64,000 nucleotides of DNA, taken from positions 1-64,000 of the forward strand of contig JACKHP010000001.1 of NCBI GenBank assembly GCA_020638905.1, given 5' to 3'. The DNA comes from Planctomycetota bacterium. Its GTDB lineage: Bacteria; Planctomycetota; B15-G4. The translations under genes and the position numbers were made by a program. Positions 25,396 through 33,776 of the stretch are shown here, in pieces. Within the stretch, counting starts at the first letter, position 1, and every line of letters begins with the position of its first letter. The notes below the pieces were generated by a model that was not told the origin of the DNA, ran no database searches, and was given only the letters and a program-made list of their open reading frames with translations.

Positions 25396-26649
25396 ATGAA
25401 GACCATCACTCCCGCTGCCTACGACCAGGCGACCCGCCGCGAGGTCCTCGAGACGGCGCGCCGTACCGGTCGGATGACGTACCTCGAACTCGACCCGCTG
25501 CTCGTCGACGCGTGTGCGTCCGACAAGGCGCTGCGTCGACTCGTGGCCGACCTCGAGGGGGTGATCCTGCACTCCGGCAGCGATCCCGACGAGCTGCTCA
25601 ACGAGGCCTTCGCCGAGCAGGTGCCGCGTGGGCTCAGGTACTCGTCCGACGACTTCAATCTGTACGCCGACACGATCCGCACGCTGCCCCGCCTCGACCG
25701 CGAGGGTGAGCACACCATGGCGCGGCGGCTCGAGTTCGCGCGGGCCCGTCTGCGTCCGTTCGTCGACGCCACGAACCTGCCGGTCGAGGCGCGCGAGCGT
25801 CTGCTCGAGCGCGGCATCAACTGCGCCACGCTGCGGGACGAGATCGCCGAGATCACCGGCGGCGACCCCGACGAGTTCCTGGCCTCGCTGCCGTGCGACA
25901 GCCACGACCCCTACGTGCGCAGCTGCGTGGGAGAGTACGCGCGCCTGCGGTCGCACTTCGTCGAGCGCAACCTGTACCTCGTGATCGGCATGACGAGCGC
26001 CTACCGCACCTACGGCGTCCCCGTCATGGACCTCATCCAGGAGGGCAACGCGGCGCTCATCCGGGCCGTCGAGAAGTTCGACTGGCGCAAGGGCGTGCGC
26101 TTCCAGACGTACGCGGCGTGGTGGGTGCGCCAGGCGGTCGAACGGCTCATCACCGCGAACCGCGGCATCGTGCGCGTGCCCAACTACATCCAGCAGAAGA
26201 TGCGCCGCCTGCGGCGCGAGGGCAAGCTGCCGCGCAACCAGAAGGACGTCGACCTGAGAGACGTGTCCGAGCTGTTCGACACCACGCAGCAGGCCGCCGC
26301 GCGCCTCATGGAGACCGACCGCAGCTGGTACTCGCTCGATGCCCCGATGGGCGAGGACGACACCTTCGCCTCCATGCTCGAGGCCGAGGACCAGGCGAGT
26401 GCGATGTCGCTGACCGAGAAGCGGGCACTCGGCAAGCGGATCGACGAGGTGCTCGCCGAGCACCTCACGGCGCAGGAGCGCGACATCATCACCCGACGGT
26501 TCGGACTGGGCGGCGTCGAGCCCCAGACCCTCGACCAGATCGGAGAGCTGATGAGCGTGTCGCGTGAGCGCATCCGCCAGATGCAGGTCAAGGCGCTCGA
26601 CAAGCTCAGCAAGCGCCGCCTGCTCGACGAGCTGCGCGACTACCTCTGA
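25396..26649 (+). CDS. RNA polymerase sigma-70 family factor (RpoD/RpoS-like, alternative)
   Basis: A 417-residue sigma factor. Region 1.2 lies near residues 90-125 (DDFNLYADTIRTLPRL). Region 2 lies near 185-280, with LVIGMTSAYRTYGVPVMDLI, FDWRKGVRFQTYAAWWVRQA and RVPNYI. Region 3 lies near 290-345. Region 4 lies near 350-417, with LTAQERDIITRRFGLGG and LMSVSRERIRQMQVKALDKL. A roughly 60-residue acidic insert sits between 1.2 and 2.1. The -12-reading position equivalent to Thr440 of E. coli RpoD is Glu (RQAVERL), suggesting altered promoter choice. Start ATG 25396 has GGAAGGA upstream. A long hairpin follows the stop. Confidence 0.9.
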   Translation: MKTITPAAYDQATRREVLETARRTGRMTYLELDPLLVDACASDKALRRLVADLEGVILHSGSDPDELLNEAFAEQVPRGLRYSSDDFNLYADTIRTLPRLDREGEHTMARRLEFARARLRPFVDATNLPVEARERLLERGINCATLRDEIAEITGGDPDEFLASLPCDSHDPYVRSCVGEYARLRSHFVERNLYLVIGMTSAYRTYGVPVMDLIQEGNAALIRAVEKFDWRKGVRFQTYAAWWVRQAVERLITANRGIVRVPNYIQQKMRRLRREGKLPRNQKDVDLRDVSELFDTTQQAAARLMETDRSWYSLDAPMGEDDTFASMLEAEDQASAMSLTEKRALGKRIDEVLAEHLTAQERDIITRRFGLGGVEPQTLDQIGELMSVSRERIRQMQVKALDKLSKRRLLDELRDYL

Positions 26650-26695
26650 TCTGCCACGCGCCGGCGGGCCGAAACAGCCCGCGGGACGTGCACCG

Positions 26696-26733
26696 GACAC
26701 GGGCCGGCGGGATCGATCCCTCCGGCCCGTGTC
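26696..26733 (+). terminator. Hairpin after the sigma-factor gene
   Basis: A 12-bp stem (26696-26707 with 26722-26733), one C/T mismatch, then GGGA/TCCC around a TCGA loop. It lies 46 nt past the stop and upstream of the moaA promoter hexamer. There is no T tract. Confidence 0.55.
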
Positions 26734-26769
26734 GTCTGCAGCCCGCACGGCGGCGGACTTCGCGTCTGC

Positions 26770-26775
26770 TACGCT
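26770..26775 (+). promoter_or_regulatory. TACGCT, candidate -10 element of moaA
   Basis: Twenty-eight nucleotides before the ATG at 26804. The identical hexamer precedes the gene at 45083. Confidence 0.4.
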
Positions 26776-26803
26776 GTCCTCTCCCGCCGGAAGCGTCGCC
26801 GCG

Positions 26804-27802
26804 ATGATCACCGTCCAGCCGTACCCGCTGCCTTCGTCCGGCGACGGACTCGAGCTCGGGAAGCCGCGTGCGATCACCTACCTGCGCGTGTCGGTCACCG
26901 ACCGCTGCAACCTGCGCTGCGGCTACTGCATGCCGGAGGACCAGAGCTTCTTCCCGCGCGACGCGCTCCTCAGCTACGATGAGATCGCCGAGGTCGCGCG
27001 CGTGCTCGTGGCGCGCGGGGTGCGCAAGATCCGTCTCACTGGCGGTGAGCCGCTGCTGAGGCGCGACCTGCCCACGTTGGTGACGAAGCTCAAGGCGCTG
27101 CCCGACGCGCCCGAGGTCGTCATGACGACGAACGGCATGCTGCTGGGCGAGCACGCCCGTGCGCTGCGCGAGGCGGGCCTCGACCGTCTCAACGTGAGCC
27201 TCGACACCCTGCGTGCCGAGCGCTTCCGGCAGCTCGCGCGGCGCGACGGTCTGCAACGCACGCTCGACGGACTGGCGGCGGCGAAGAACGTCGGGTTCGA
27301 GCGCACGAAGCTCAACACCGTGGTCATGGGCGGCGTGAACGACGACGAGATCGCAGACCTCCTCGCGTACTCGCTCGCTCAGGGCTTCGAGCAGCGCTTC
27401 ATCGAGTTCATGCCGATGAAGAGCAACGACTACGGCGTCGCGGCGCAGCGCATCCCGCTCGACGAGATCAGGCGGCGCATCGAGACCGTGGGGAAGCTCG
27501 TCCCGCGCGCGCGCGGCAGCGGGCCGGCGGACACGTTCACGCTCGAGTCGACGGGTCAGCGGGTCGGCATCATCGCCGCGATCTCGCTGCCGTTCTGCGA
27601 GACGTGCAACCGCGTGCGCATGACGGCCGAGGGCGTCCTGCGCAGCTGCCTGTTCGAGGGCGGCGAGGTCGCCATCCGCGACAGGATCCGCGCGGGCGAT
27701 CTCGAACGCGTGGTCGACGAGGCGCTCGAGTTCGTGCGCCGGGTGAAGCCGCCCGTCCACGAGGGCATGGGCCACGTCGACATGAACCGCGTCGGCGGCT
27801 GA
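26804..27802 (+). CDS. moaA: GTP 3',8-cyclase MoaA (molybdenum cofactor biosynthesis)
   Basis: A 332-residue radical SAM enzyme that makes the first committed step of molybdopterin synthesis, converting GTP to 3',8-cyclo-7,8-dihydro-GTP. The N-terminal SAM cluster motif is CNLRCGYCMPE near residue 38. Other landmarks are KIRLTGGEPLLRRD, TTNG and LNVSLDT. The second [4Fe-4S] cluster is held by CETCNRVRMTAEGVLRSC (C-x2-C-x13-C) near residue 267. The C-terminus ends in Gly-Gly, as in active MoaA. Length fits the family. Start ATG 26804 matches the hexamer spacing. No other moa genes are adjacent. Confidence 0.95.
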   Translation: MITVQPYPLPSSGDGLELGKPRAITYLRVSVTDRCNLRCGYCMPEDQSFFPRDALLSYDEIAEVARVLVARGVRKIRLTGGEPLLRRDLPTLVTKLKALPDAPEVVMTTNGMLLGEHARALREAGLDRLNVSLDTLRAERFRQLARRDGLQRTLDGLAAAKNVGFERTKLNTVVMGGVNDDEIADLLAYSLAQGFEQRFIEFMPMKSNDYGVAAQRIPLDEIRRRIETVGKLVPRARGSGPADTFTLESTGQRVGIIAAISLPFCETCNRVRMTAEGVLRSCLFEGGEVAIRDRIRAGDLERVVDEALEFVRRVKPPVHEGMGHVDMNRVGG

Positions 27803-27816
27803 GGCCGGCCGTCGAT

Positions 27817-27842
27817 GTCGCGCGCCCGGAGCGTCGCGCGAC
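27817..27842. terminator. Hairpin between convergent moaA and sulfatase genes
   Basis: GTCGCGCG (27817-27824) pairs with CGCGCGAC (27835-27842) in the 51-nt gap between two convergent genes, so it could serve both directions. No T tract. Confidence 0.4.
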
Positions 27843-27853
27843 GCCGATGCGCG

Positions 27854-29740
27854 TCAGCGCTTCCCGCGCTTCGCCGCGCGCGCCGCGTCGTGCACCGCGT
27901 CGAGCCAGCGCTGCGGCTCGAGCTGCAGCCCGTGCTGTTCGGCCAACGCGGTGAGCGCGACGAGCCGCCACTCGACGCGAGCCGCGAAGTCGGGGTTCTC
28001 GCCGGCCCAGGACGCCATGCGCAGCGCCGCGTCCTGCAGCGTGGCCGCGTCGTCGGGGGACGCCTCGCCGCCCTCGCGCAGCCGAGCCTCGACGACGTAC
28101 GCCGCGCGTGCCGCCGCGACGAGCCCGCTCGTGTCGGGCCTCTCGGGCGGGGTGAGCGCCCACGTGCGCATCTTCATCGGGATCGCCGGCGCGGACTCCG
28201 AACCCCCGATGTATCCGAGCGTCGCGAGCAGGCGCTCCTGCTCGCGGTCGAGGCCTTCGTTCACGCCGGCCTCTTCGTCGAAGAGCTGATCGGCGACGGC
28301 CTGGCTCTCGGCCAGCAGCTTCTGGTACGCGGTGCGCATGCGCTTCGTGTCGTCGGGACGCTCGCGCGCCACGTCGTGTCGTTCGCCCGGGTCGGCCGCG
28401 CGGTCGAAGAGCATCTCGGGACCCGGCAACACGTCGGACAACCCGAGCGGATCGCCCGCGACGTCGTAGCGCAGCGTCACCGCGTCCTCGTCGTTGCCCT
28501 GGGTGTACTCGACGCCGTCGTCGGAGGGATCGAGATCGGGCGGCGTCGACGGCCCGAGGTGCCGCTGCGCGATGCGCATCGGCTCGATCGCCGTGGGAGT
28601 GACGTACGTCAGGCCGTCCCGCACCAGGAAGCCGGTGGTCGCGTTCTGCGACGCGCCGAGGACGAAGTCGACGCTGCGCGGGATGCCGCGCACGAGCCCG
28701 AGCAGGCTCTCGCCCTGGGTGATCGGGTCGGGCGCGACGCCCGTCACGTCGAGCACCGTGCGCGCGACGTCGACCAGTCCCACGAGCTCGGGGCGTCGCG
28801 TCCCGGCGCCCTCGCCGCGCGGCAGCTTGAGCAGCAGGGGGACGTGCAGCTCGTCGTCGGTGGACGCGAGCCCGTGTCCCACGTGCAGGCCGTGGTCGAG
28901 GAACGACTCGCCGTGGTCGGAGGTCACGATCAGGAGCGCGTCGTCCCAGCGGCCGGCGGCGCGCAGCGCCTCGACGATGCGGCCCACGCCGGTGTCGGCG
29001 ACGTGCACGCCCGCGTCGTAGTCGTTGAGCAGCTCGGACAGGCGTGCGTATCCGGTCACGCCGGTCTTGACCTGCTGGTTCATGTACGCGAGCGCGTCGA
29101 ACATCCAGTCGTCGGGGCCGTCGTCGACGGGACGCGCCCGGAAGCGTTCGAGCACCTCGGGCCCCGGGCTGTCGTAGGGCGTGTGCGCGTCGAACGTGTG
29201 CACGAACAGGAACACGTCCTCGCCCGCGTCGCGCTCATCGAGCCACGACAGCACGCGCGGGACGATGCGCAGCATGCCGTTCGGCCCGTCGTCGGAGCGC
29301 GCGTCGTCGTAGGTCGCGAAGCCCTGGTCGAAGCCGAACGACGAGTCGACGAAGCCTCCGTCGGTGAACGCGCCGGTGGTGAAGCCTGCCGCCTGGAGCG
29401 ACTCGGCCAGCGTCGTGACGTTGCGCGAGAGCCTGTAGCCGGCGTTGCGCACGCCGTGCGCGACCGGGTCGAGCCCGGTCAGCATGGTCATGTGCGACGG
29501 GAGCGTCCACGGGGAGGCGGCCAGCACCTGGTCGAAGACCACCGACTCGGACGCCAACGCGTCGATCGCGGGCGACGTGTCGGGGTGTCCGCCGTAGACG
29601 CCGAGCCGCTCGGGACGCAGCGTGTCGAGGCTCACGAGCACGACCGTGCGCGGAGCGTGGGACGGGTTCGGCGCGTCGTCGCCGCAGGCGACGAGCAGGG
29701 CGGTCAGCGCGACGGCCGCGAGCAGTCTGGGGGGGAGCAT
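27854..29740 (-). CDS. Lipid-anchored sulfatase-fold hydrolase/transferase
   Basis: A 628-residue lipoprotein of the alkaline phosphatase/sulfatase superfamily. The signal peptide MLPPRLLAAVALTALLVACG has the lipobox LVAC. Metal-site motifs are VVLVSLDTLRPERLGVYG near residue 33 and LLIVTSDHGESFLDHG near 275. At the nucleophile position, where sulfatases carry C/S-x-P-S/A-R, the protein reads TLPSH. This leaves Thr as the likely nucleophile, as in phosphoethanolamine and phosphoglycerol transferases, so a true FGE-activated sulfatase is unlikely. A helical domain fills the last 130 residues. ATG 29740 is preferred; an ATG at 29752 overlaps the TAGGAT hexamer. Confidence 0.82.
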   Translation of the reverse strand: MLPPRLLAAVALTALLVACGDDAPNPSHAPRTVVLVSLDTLRPERLGVYGGHPDTSPAIDALASESVVFDQVLAASPWTLPSHMTMLTGLDPVAHGVRNAGYRLSRNVTTLAESLQAAGFTTGAFTDGGFVDSSFGFDQGFATYDDARSDDGPNGMLRIVPRVLSWLDERDAGEDVFLFVHTFDAHTPYDSPGPEVLERFRARPVDDGPDDWMFDALAYMNQQVKTGVTGYARLSELLNDYDAGVHVADTGVGRIVEALRAAGRWDDALLIVTSDHGESFLDHGLHVGHGLASTDDELHVPLLLKLPRGEGAGTRRPELVGLVDVARTVLDVTGVAPDPITQGESLLGLVRGIPRSVDFVLGASQNATTGFLVRDGLTYVTPTAIEPMRIAQRHLGPSTPPDLDPSDDGVEYTQGNDEDAVTLRYDVAGDPLGLSDVLPGPEMLFDRAADPGERHDVARERPDDTKRMRTAYQKLLAESQAVADQLFDEEAGVNEGLDREQERLLATLGYIGGSESAPAIPMKMRTWALTPPERPDTSGLVAAARAAYVVEARLREGGEASPDDAATLQDAALRMASWAGENPDFAARVEWRLVALTALAEQHGLQLEPQRWLDAVHDAARAAKRGKR

Positions 29741-29750
29741 GGGGCGGGAC

Positions 29751-29756
29751 ATCCTA
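29751..29756 (-). promoter_or_regulatory. TAGGAT, candidate -10 element of the sulfatase-fold gene
   Basis: Ten nucleotides upstream of ATG 29740. The expected transcript start leaves almost no leader. Confidence 0.35.
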
Positions 29757-29790
29757 CCGGACGCGGGTGCGCCGCCGGGCGGGGCGCGGA

Positions 29791-30825
29791 TCAGATGCCG
29801 CGCCGCAGCCAGCGGTCGACCGGACGGAACCACCAGCGGCGCGAAAGGTTCGCTCCGAGATACTGGGCCCAGTTCTCGTACAGGGCCAGGTCGTTCGCCC
29901 AGGCCAGCCGGGCCGCGCGGTTCGACGCGTCGGTGTCGGGCGCGGTCTCGACCAGGTGCGCGTAGTGCCGGCGCGCCGCGGCGACGTTGTCCTTCACCAT
30001 GCCGCGCCTCGGGACGGTCACGAGTCCGAGCAGCCGGCTCAGGTTGCGGTGGTCGCAGTAGATGCGCCGCGCCTCGTCGAAGGCGCCGCGGTCGTGGCTG
30101 TGCTCGACCGCGGCGTCGGGAACGAACGCGATGCGTCCACCGGCGCGGATCACGCGGGCGGCCCAGTCGACGTCCTCGCCGAACGAGCGGGTGGCGATGG
30201 GCCAGCGCGCCACCGCCGAGCGTCGCACGCAGGCGATCACGTGGTCGTAGCGCACGAGCCCGAGACGCTCCCACGGGTCGAGCGCGTCCCAGTCACGGCC
30301 GGCGAGGTCCTGGACGACGGGATCGCTGCCGCCGGCCCAGGCGCCGATGCGCGCCACGAGCACGGGGTGGCAGCCCGGACGCGGCACCTGGCGTCCGTAC
30401 GTCGCGCAGAGCGACGCGTCGGCCACCAGCGGCGCGACGAGCGCCGCGGCTGTGCGCGACGAGAGCGGCAGCGCGTCCTGCACGGTGAGGATCACGAACT
30501 CGGCCGACACCTGCGCGATCGCCTCGTTGCGCGTGCGACCGTGGTCGAACGTCCCCGGTGGGACGTCGACCACGCGCCCGCCCGCCCGGCGGACGACCTC
30601 GGGCGTCCCGTCGCGGCTGCCCGAGTCGGGGCACAGGATCTCGAGTTCGCCGACGCCTTCCTGTGCGCGCCAGGCCGCGAGCGCGCGCTCCCAGAGCGCG
30701 CCGCCGTTCCACGTGGGGACGACGAGCGCCACGCGCGCGTCGCGCGTCGCGTCGTCGTACGGCTCCGCGTCGCGTCGGGTCGCGTCCGCGCCGGGCGCCG
30801 CGTCGTCGCCCGCGGCCTCAGCCAC
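29791..30825 (-). CDS. GT2-family glycosyltransferase
   Basis: A 344-residue GT-A enzyme. After an Ala/Asp-rich start, ALVVPTWNGGALWERALAAW begins the nucleotide-binding fold, with CPDSGSRDGT, a degenerate D-x-D region (LTVQDALPL) and RSFGEDVDWAARVI near residue 210. It resembles rhamnosyltransferases. The GTG at 30825 was chosen because it overlaps the upstream stop by 8 nt; the earlier in-frame start at 30873 would overlap by 56 nt. It is paired with the FAD oxidoreductase upstream, repeating the glycosyltransferase/FAD pairing at 13432-15986. Confidence 0.82.
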   Translation of the reverse strand: MAEAAGDDAAPGADATRRDAEPYDDATRDARVALVVPTWNGGALWERALAAWRAQEGVGELEILCPDSGSRDGTPEVVRRAGGRVVDVPPGTFDHGRTRNEAIAQVSAEFVILTVQDALPLSSRTAAALVAPLVADASLCATYGRQVPRPGCHPVLVARIGAWAGGSDPVVQDLAGRDWDALDPWERLGLVRYDHVIACVRRSAVARWPIATRSFGEDVDWAARVIRAGGRIAFVPDAAVEHSHDRGAFDEARRIYCDHRNLSRLLGLVTVPRRGMVKDNVAAARRHYAHLVETAPDTDASNRAARLAWANDLALYENWAQYLGANLSRRWWFRPVDRWLRRGI

Positions 30826-32173
30826 GGGACGGCGCGCCGTCGATCGGTCCGCCCCCGCGTGCGAGCGCGCCACGCATGCGCGCGTGCAGGTCGAACGCCG
30901 ACGCGAGACACTGGTCGCTGTTGTGGTAGTCGTAGCGCCCGAAGCGTCCGATGGCGTGGAAGCCGGGCAGTCCGTCGAGGTAGCCGAGCACGGTGTCGCG
31001 CTTCGACTCGAACTCGAGGTCGTAGAAGATGTACGCGTGCGGGTTGTCGTGCGCGTCGGTCACCACGAGTCGCTCGGCGTCGAGCAGTCCGGCGCGCTCG
31101 AGACCCCGGGCGACCTCGAGCCGTCCCGCCTTGGAGGCGTCGGCGGGCGTGCCGTCGTAGGTCACCTCGGCCATGATCGAACCCTTGCCCGTGGGAGCGT
31201 TCTCGGGGCTGTAGTTCGAGATGTACGTGATGCGGTTGGCCGGGCCCTGCCAGGCGTGCGGCAGGTAGACCCAGCTGAACGGCTGGACGTGCTCGGCGTC
31301 GATGCCGAGCAGGTACGACACGAGTCCGCGCCAGCGCAGCTTGCTCGCGGCCTGACGCGGCCCCGACTCCATGTCGGCCAGCACGCGCGGCAGCGAGTGC
31401 AGCGGGATGGTCGAGACCACGTGGTCGAAGCGCTGTCCGTCGACGTCCCATTCGTCGCCCACGCGTTCGATGCGTTGCACGCGGTGCCCCAGCACGACGC
31501 GGTCGGCGATGGGCCGCGCGATGCGCTCGTGGATGGCCGCGAAACCGCCCGTGCGCGGGTAGCGGAAGACCGACTGGTGCGTGTAGCCCTCGGTGGTGTG
31601 GCCCAGCGATGCGGTGAGCACGTCGGCCAGGGGCGCGTCGGGGACGCGGCCCGCGATCCAGACGGTGCCCATCTGCGTCAGGTCGCACTTCCACAGCTTG
31701 CGGTTGTACGGGTGCATGAAGTGCTGCGCGACGCCGTCGCCCATCTTCCAGCGCACCCAGTTCTCGAAGTCGTGCGGCGCGGGCTCGCCGCGTTCGCGAC
31801 GCAGGTGCGCGCGGACGACGCCCTCGGTGCACTCGAGGTTGTGCTCGAGCGGCAGCTCGCCCAGGGCGTTCTCGAACGGGTAGCTGACCCAGCATCCCCT
31901 GTCGTGCAGGATGCGCGTGTGCCGCTCGCTCACGACGAGCGGCTCGTCGGGGAAGAGTTCGTCCCAGAACGCCTGCACGCGGGCGTCCTTGGTGAACATG
32001 ATGTGCCCGCCGGCGAGATCGAAGACGAAGCCGTCGACCGTGCGGCTGCGGCACAGGCCCCCGATCTCGTGCGCGGCCTCGAAGATCGTGACCTCGTGGC
32101 CGTCTCCCGCGAGGAGGCGGCCCATCATGAGGCCGGTCGGGCCTCCTCCTGCGATGGCGATGCGGGCGGACAT
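30818..32173 (-). CDS. FAD-dependent oxidoreductase (UDP-galactopyranose-mutase / amine-oxidase-like)
   Basis: A 451-residue flavoprotein and paralogue of the protein at 14619-15986. IAIAGGGPTGLMMGRLLAGD opens the dinucleotide fold, followed by GGLCRSRTVDGF and the cluster-type block MHPYNRKLWKCDLTQMG. The aromatic-rich C-terminal part (FGRYDYHNSDQCLASAFD) binds FAD in relatives. The substrate is unknown; sugar-nucleotide or lipid-glycan chemistry is inferred from neighbours. ATG 32173 has GGGAAG upstream at usable distance; an ATG at 32182 would place that site too close. Confidence 0.82.
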   Translation of the reverse strand: MSARIAIAGGGPTGLMMGRLLAGDGHEVTIFEAAHEIGGLCRSRTVDGFVFDLAGGHIMFTKDARVQAFWDELFPDEPLVVSERHTRILHDRGCWVSYPFENALGELPLEHNLECTEGVVRAHLRRERGEPAPHDFENWVRWKMGDGVAQHFMHPYNRKLWKCDLTQMGTVWIAGRVPDAPLADVLTASLGHTTEGYTHQSVFRYPRTGGFAAIHERIARPIADRVVLGHRVQRIERVGDEWDVDGQRFDHVVSTIPLHSLPRVLADMESGPRQAASKLRWRGLVSYLLGIDAEHVQPFSWVYLPHAWQGPANRITYISNYSPENAPTGKGSIMAEVTYDGTPADASKAGRLEVARGLERAGLLDAERLVVTDAHDNPHAYIFYDLEFESKRDTVLGYLDGLPGFHAIGRFGRYDYHNSDQCLASAFDLHARMRGALARGGGPIDGAPSRG

Positions 32174-32204
32174 GCCCGGCATTCTTCCCGCACGGCGCGG
32201 GCTC

Positions 32205-32210
32205 TACAAT
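32205..32210 (+). promoter_or_regulatory. TACAAT, candidate -10 element of the small ORF/MATE operon
   Basis: The most consensus-like hexamer in the window, 25 nt before the GTG of the small ORF at 32236, in the divergent gap facing the FAD gene. Confidence 0.5.
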
Positions 32211-32235
32211 GCCGCGCTTCCCGAGGGAGGCCCCC

Positions 32236-32385
32236 GTGAGGAGCCCGTCGACTCCCGGCCGTCGCGTCGGCCACGCCGTCGCGACCGGACGGGACGCGCG
32301 TCGCGCCAGGAGGCTCGGGTCGCTCGCGCGGGCCGCGCAGGCCTCGCCCCGAGTGCGTCCCGCGTGTGCGGGACGGACCTCGTGA
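32236..32385 (+). CDS. Small ORF (49 residues) coupled to the MATE gene
   Basis: A short frame, GTG 32236 to TGA 32385. Three independent features support it: a strong ribosome binding site (GAGGGAGG) 5 nt upstream; TACAAT 25 nt upstream; and a stop that overlaps the MATE GTG start as GTGA (32382-32385), the junction used throughout this genome. Third-position GC is about 83%. The product is Arg-rich (about a quarter Arg) with no hydrophobic segment or known motif. It may be a leader peptide giving translational coupling, or a small basic protein. No homologue is recognised. Confidence 0.45.
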   Translation: MRSPSTPGRRVGHAVATGRDARRARRLGSLARAAQASPRVRPACAGRTS

Positions 32386-33776
32386 GGGACACGAGCGGCA
32401 TGCCTCTCGGGCGCGCCATCGGCTCGCTCGCGGTGCCGGCGATCCTCTCGTTCCTGCTGCACAACTTCTACCACGTGAACGACACGTGGTTCCTCGGACG
32501 CTTCGCGCCGCCCGAGGCGACCAACGCGATGGGCCTCTTCATGATGGTCTCGATCGCGAACTTCGGCTTCATCCTCGCGCTGGCGCGCGGCACGCAGTCG
32601 CTCGTGGGACGCCGCCTCGGCGCGGGCAACCGCCCCGGCGTGCCGCTGGCGCTCGCGCAGGGCCTGCGCCTGGCGCTCATGGTCGTCGTCCCGCTCGCGG
32701 TGCTCGAGTGGATCTACGTCCCCGACCTGCTGCGCCTCGTGGGCGGCGAGGGCGAGACTGTCGTGCAGGGGACGGCCTACGTGCGCGCGCTGCTGCTGCT
32801 GCTGCCCGGCCTGTTCGCCTCGCCGATCCTCGAGTTCTCGCTGCAGGGGATGGGAGACACGCGCACGCCGTTCAAGCTGCAGCTCCTCGCGGTGGGCGTG
32901 AACACGCTCTTCAACTTCCTGCTCGTGCCCGAGGCGGTCACGCTCGGCGCCGGCGGCCCCACGTTGCACCTCGCGGGCATGGGCGTCGTCGGGGCCGCGC
33001 TGGCCACGGGCTTCTCGCGCTGCGTCACCGCGGCGCTGGCGTTCGCGATCCTCGTGCGACGCGAGCGCATGACGGCGCTGCTCGCGCGTTCGAGCTACGC
33101 GTTCGACCGGCGCATGGCGGCCGAGATCCTGCGCGTGGGCGTCCCGGCGGGCAGCTCGACCTTCCTGTTCGCGTTGGTGGGCTTCTACCTCACGCGCCTC
33201 ATCGGCGAGGTCGACCAGTCGGCGCTGGGCGGCTACGCCATCGGCTTCCGCGGCGTCGAGAGCCTCTCGTTCATGGTCGTGCTCGGCTTCGGCGTGGCCG
33301 CCGGCGCGGTCACCTCGCACGCCGTCGGAGCCGGTGACCTGCCGCGCGCGAGGCGGGCTGCGCACCTGGGTGCGCTGCTCTGCGCGGGCGTGATGGCGAT
33401 CACGACCACCCTCTTCCTGACGCTGCCCGAGCGGCTGTGCTCGATCTACACCGACGACCCGGCCATCCTCGCGGTGGCGGCGGGGTACATCTCGCACATG
33501 GCGCTGTGCCAGATCCCGCAGGCGTTCGAGATGGTCTACGGCGACGCCATGGCGGGTGCCGGCTCGTCGGGCCTGGCGGCGCTCGTGTCCATCCCCGGCA
33601 ACCTGCTGAGGGTGCCGTTGGCGTGGTGGCTGGCGGTCGAACTCGACATGGGACTGCTCGGCGTCTGGTACGCGATCGTCGCGAGCGCCATGCTCAAGGG
33701 CCTCGGCATGGCGCTGCTGTTCGTCTCGCCCGCGTGGGAGAAGGCGATGCAGCGCGGACGGAGCCTGCTCGCGTGA
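32382..33776 (+). CDS. MATE-family transporter (flippase-like)
   Basis: A 464-residue protein with about twelve membrane helices in the two six-helix halves of the MATE fold. It starts LAVPAILSFLLHNFYHVNDTWFLG, with G-x-x-x-A-N-A-like EATNAMGLFMMV and a second half beginning LRVGVPAGSSTFLFALVGFY. MATE proteins exchange cations for drugs, but relatives in glycan loci may flip lipid-linked sugars. The neighbouring UDP-sugar dehydrogenase and glycosyltransferase make that a fair inference. GTG 32382 is favoured by its GTGA junction with the small ORF; ATG 32400 is possible. Its stop overlaps the next gene by GTGA. Confidence 0.85.
   Translation: MRDTSGMPLGRAIGSLAVPAILSFLLHNFYHVNDTWFLGRFAPPEATNAMGLFMMVSIANFGFILALARGTQSLVGRRLGAGNRPGVPLALAQGLRLALMVVVPLAVLEWIYVPDLLRLVGGEGETVVQGTAYVRALLLLLPGLFASPILEFSLQGMGDTRTPFKLQLLAVGVNTLFNFLLVPEAVTLGAGGPTLHLAGMGVVGAALATGFSRCVTAALAFAILVRRERMTALLARSSYAFDRRMAAEILRVGVPAGSSTFLFALVGFYLTRLIGEVDQSALGGYAIGFRGVESLSFMVVLGFGVAAGAVTSHAVGAGDLPRARRAAHLGALLCAGVMAITTTLFLTLPERLCSIYTDDPAILAVAAGYISHMALCQIPQAFEMVYGDAMAGAGSSGLAALVSIPGNLLRVPLAWWLAVELDMGLLGVWYAIVASAMLKGLGMALLFVSPAWEKAMQRGRSLLA

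Noticed and set aside
25040..25399. A 119-codon frame ending as ATGA over the sigma-factor start
   Set aside because: The overlap looks like a coupled upstream gene, but third-position GC is only about 70%, near background, there is no good ribosome binding site and no recognisable domain.
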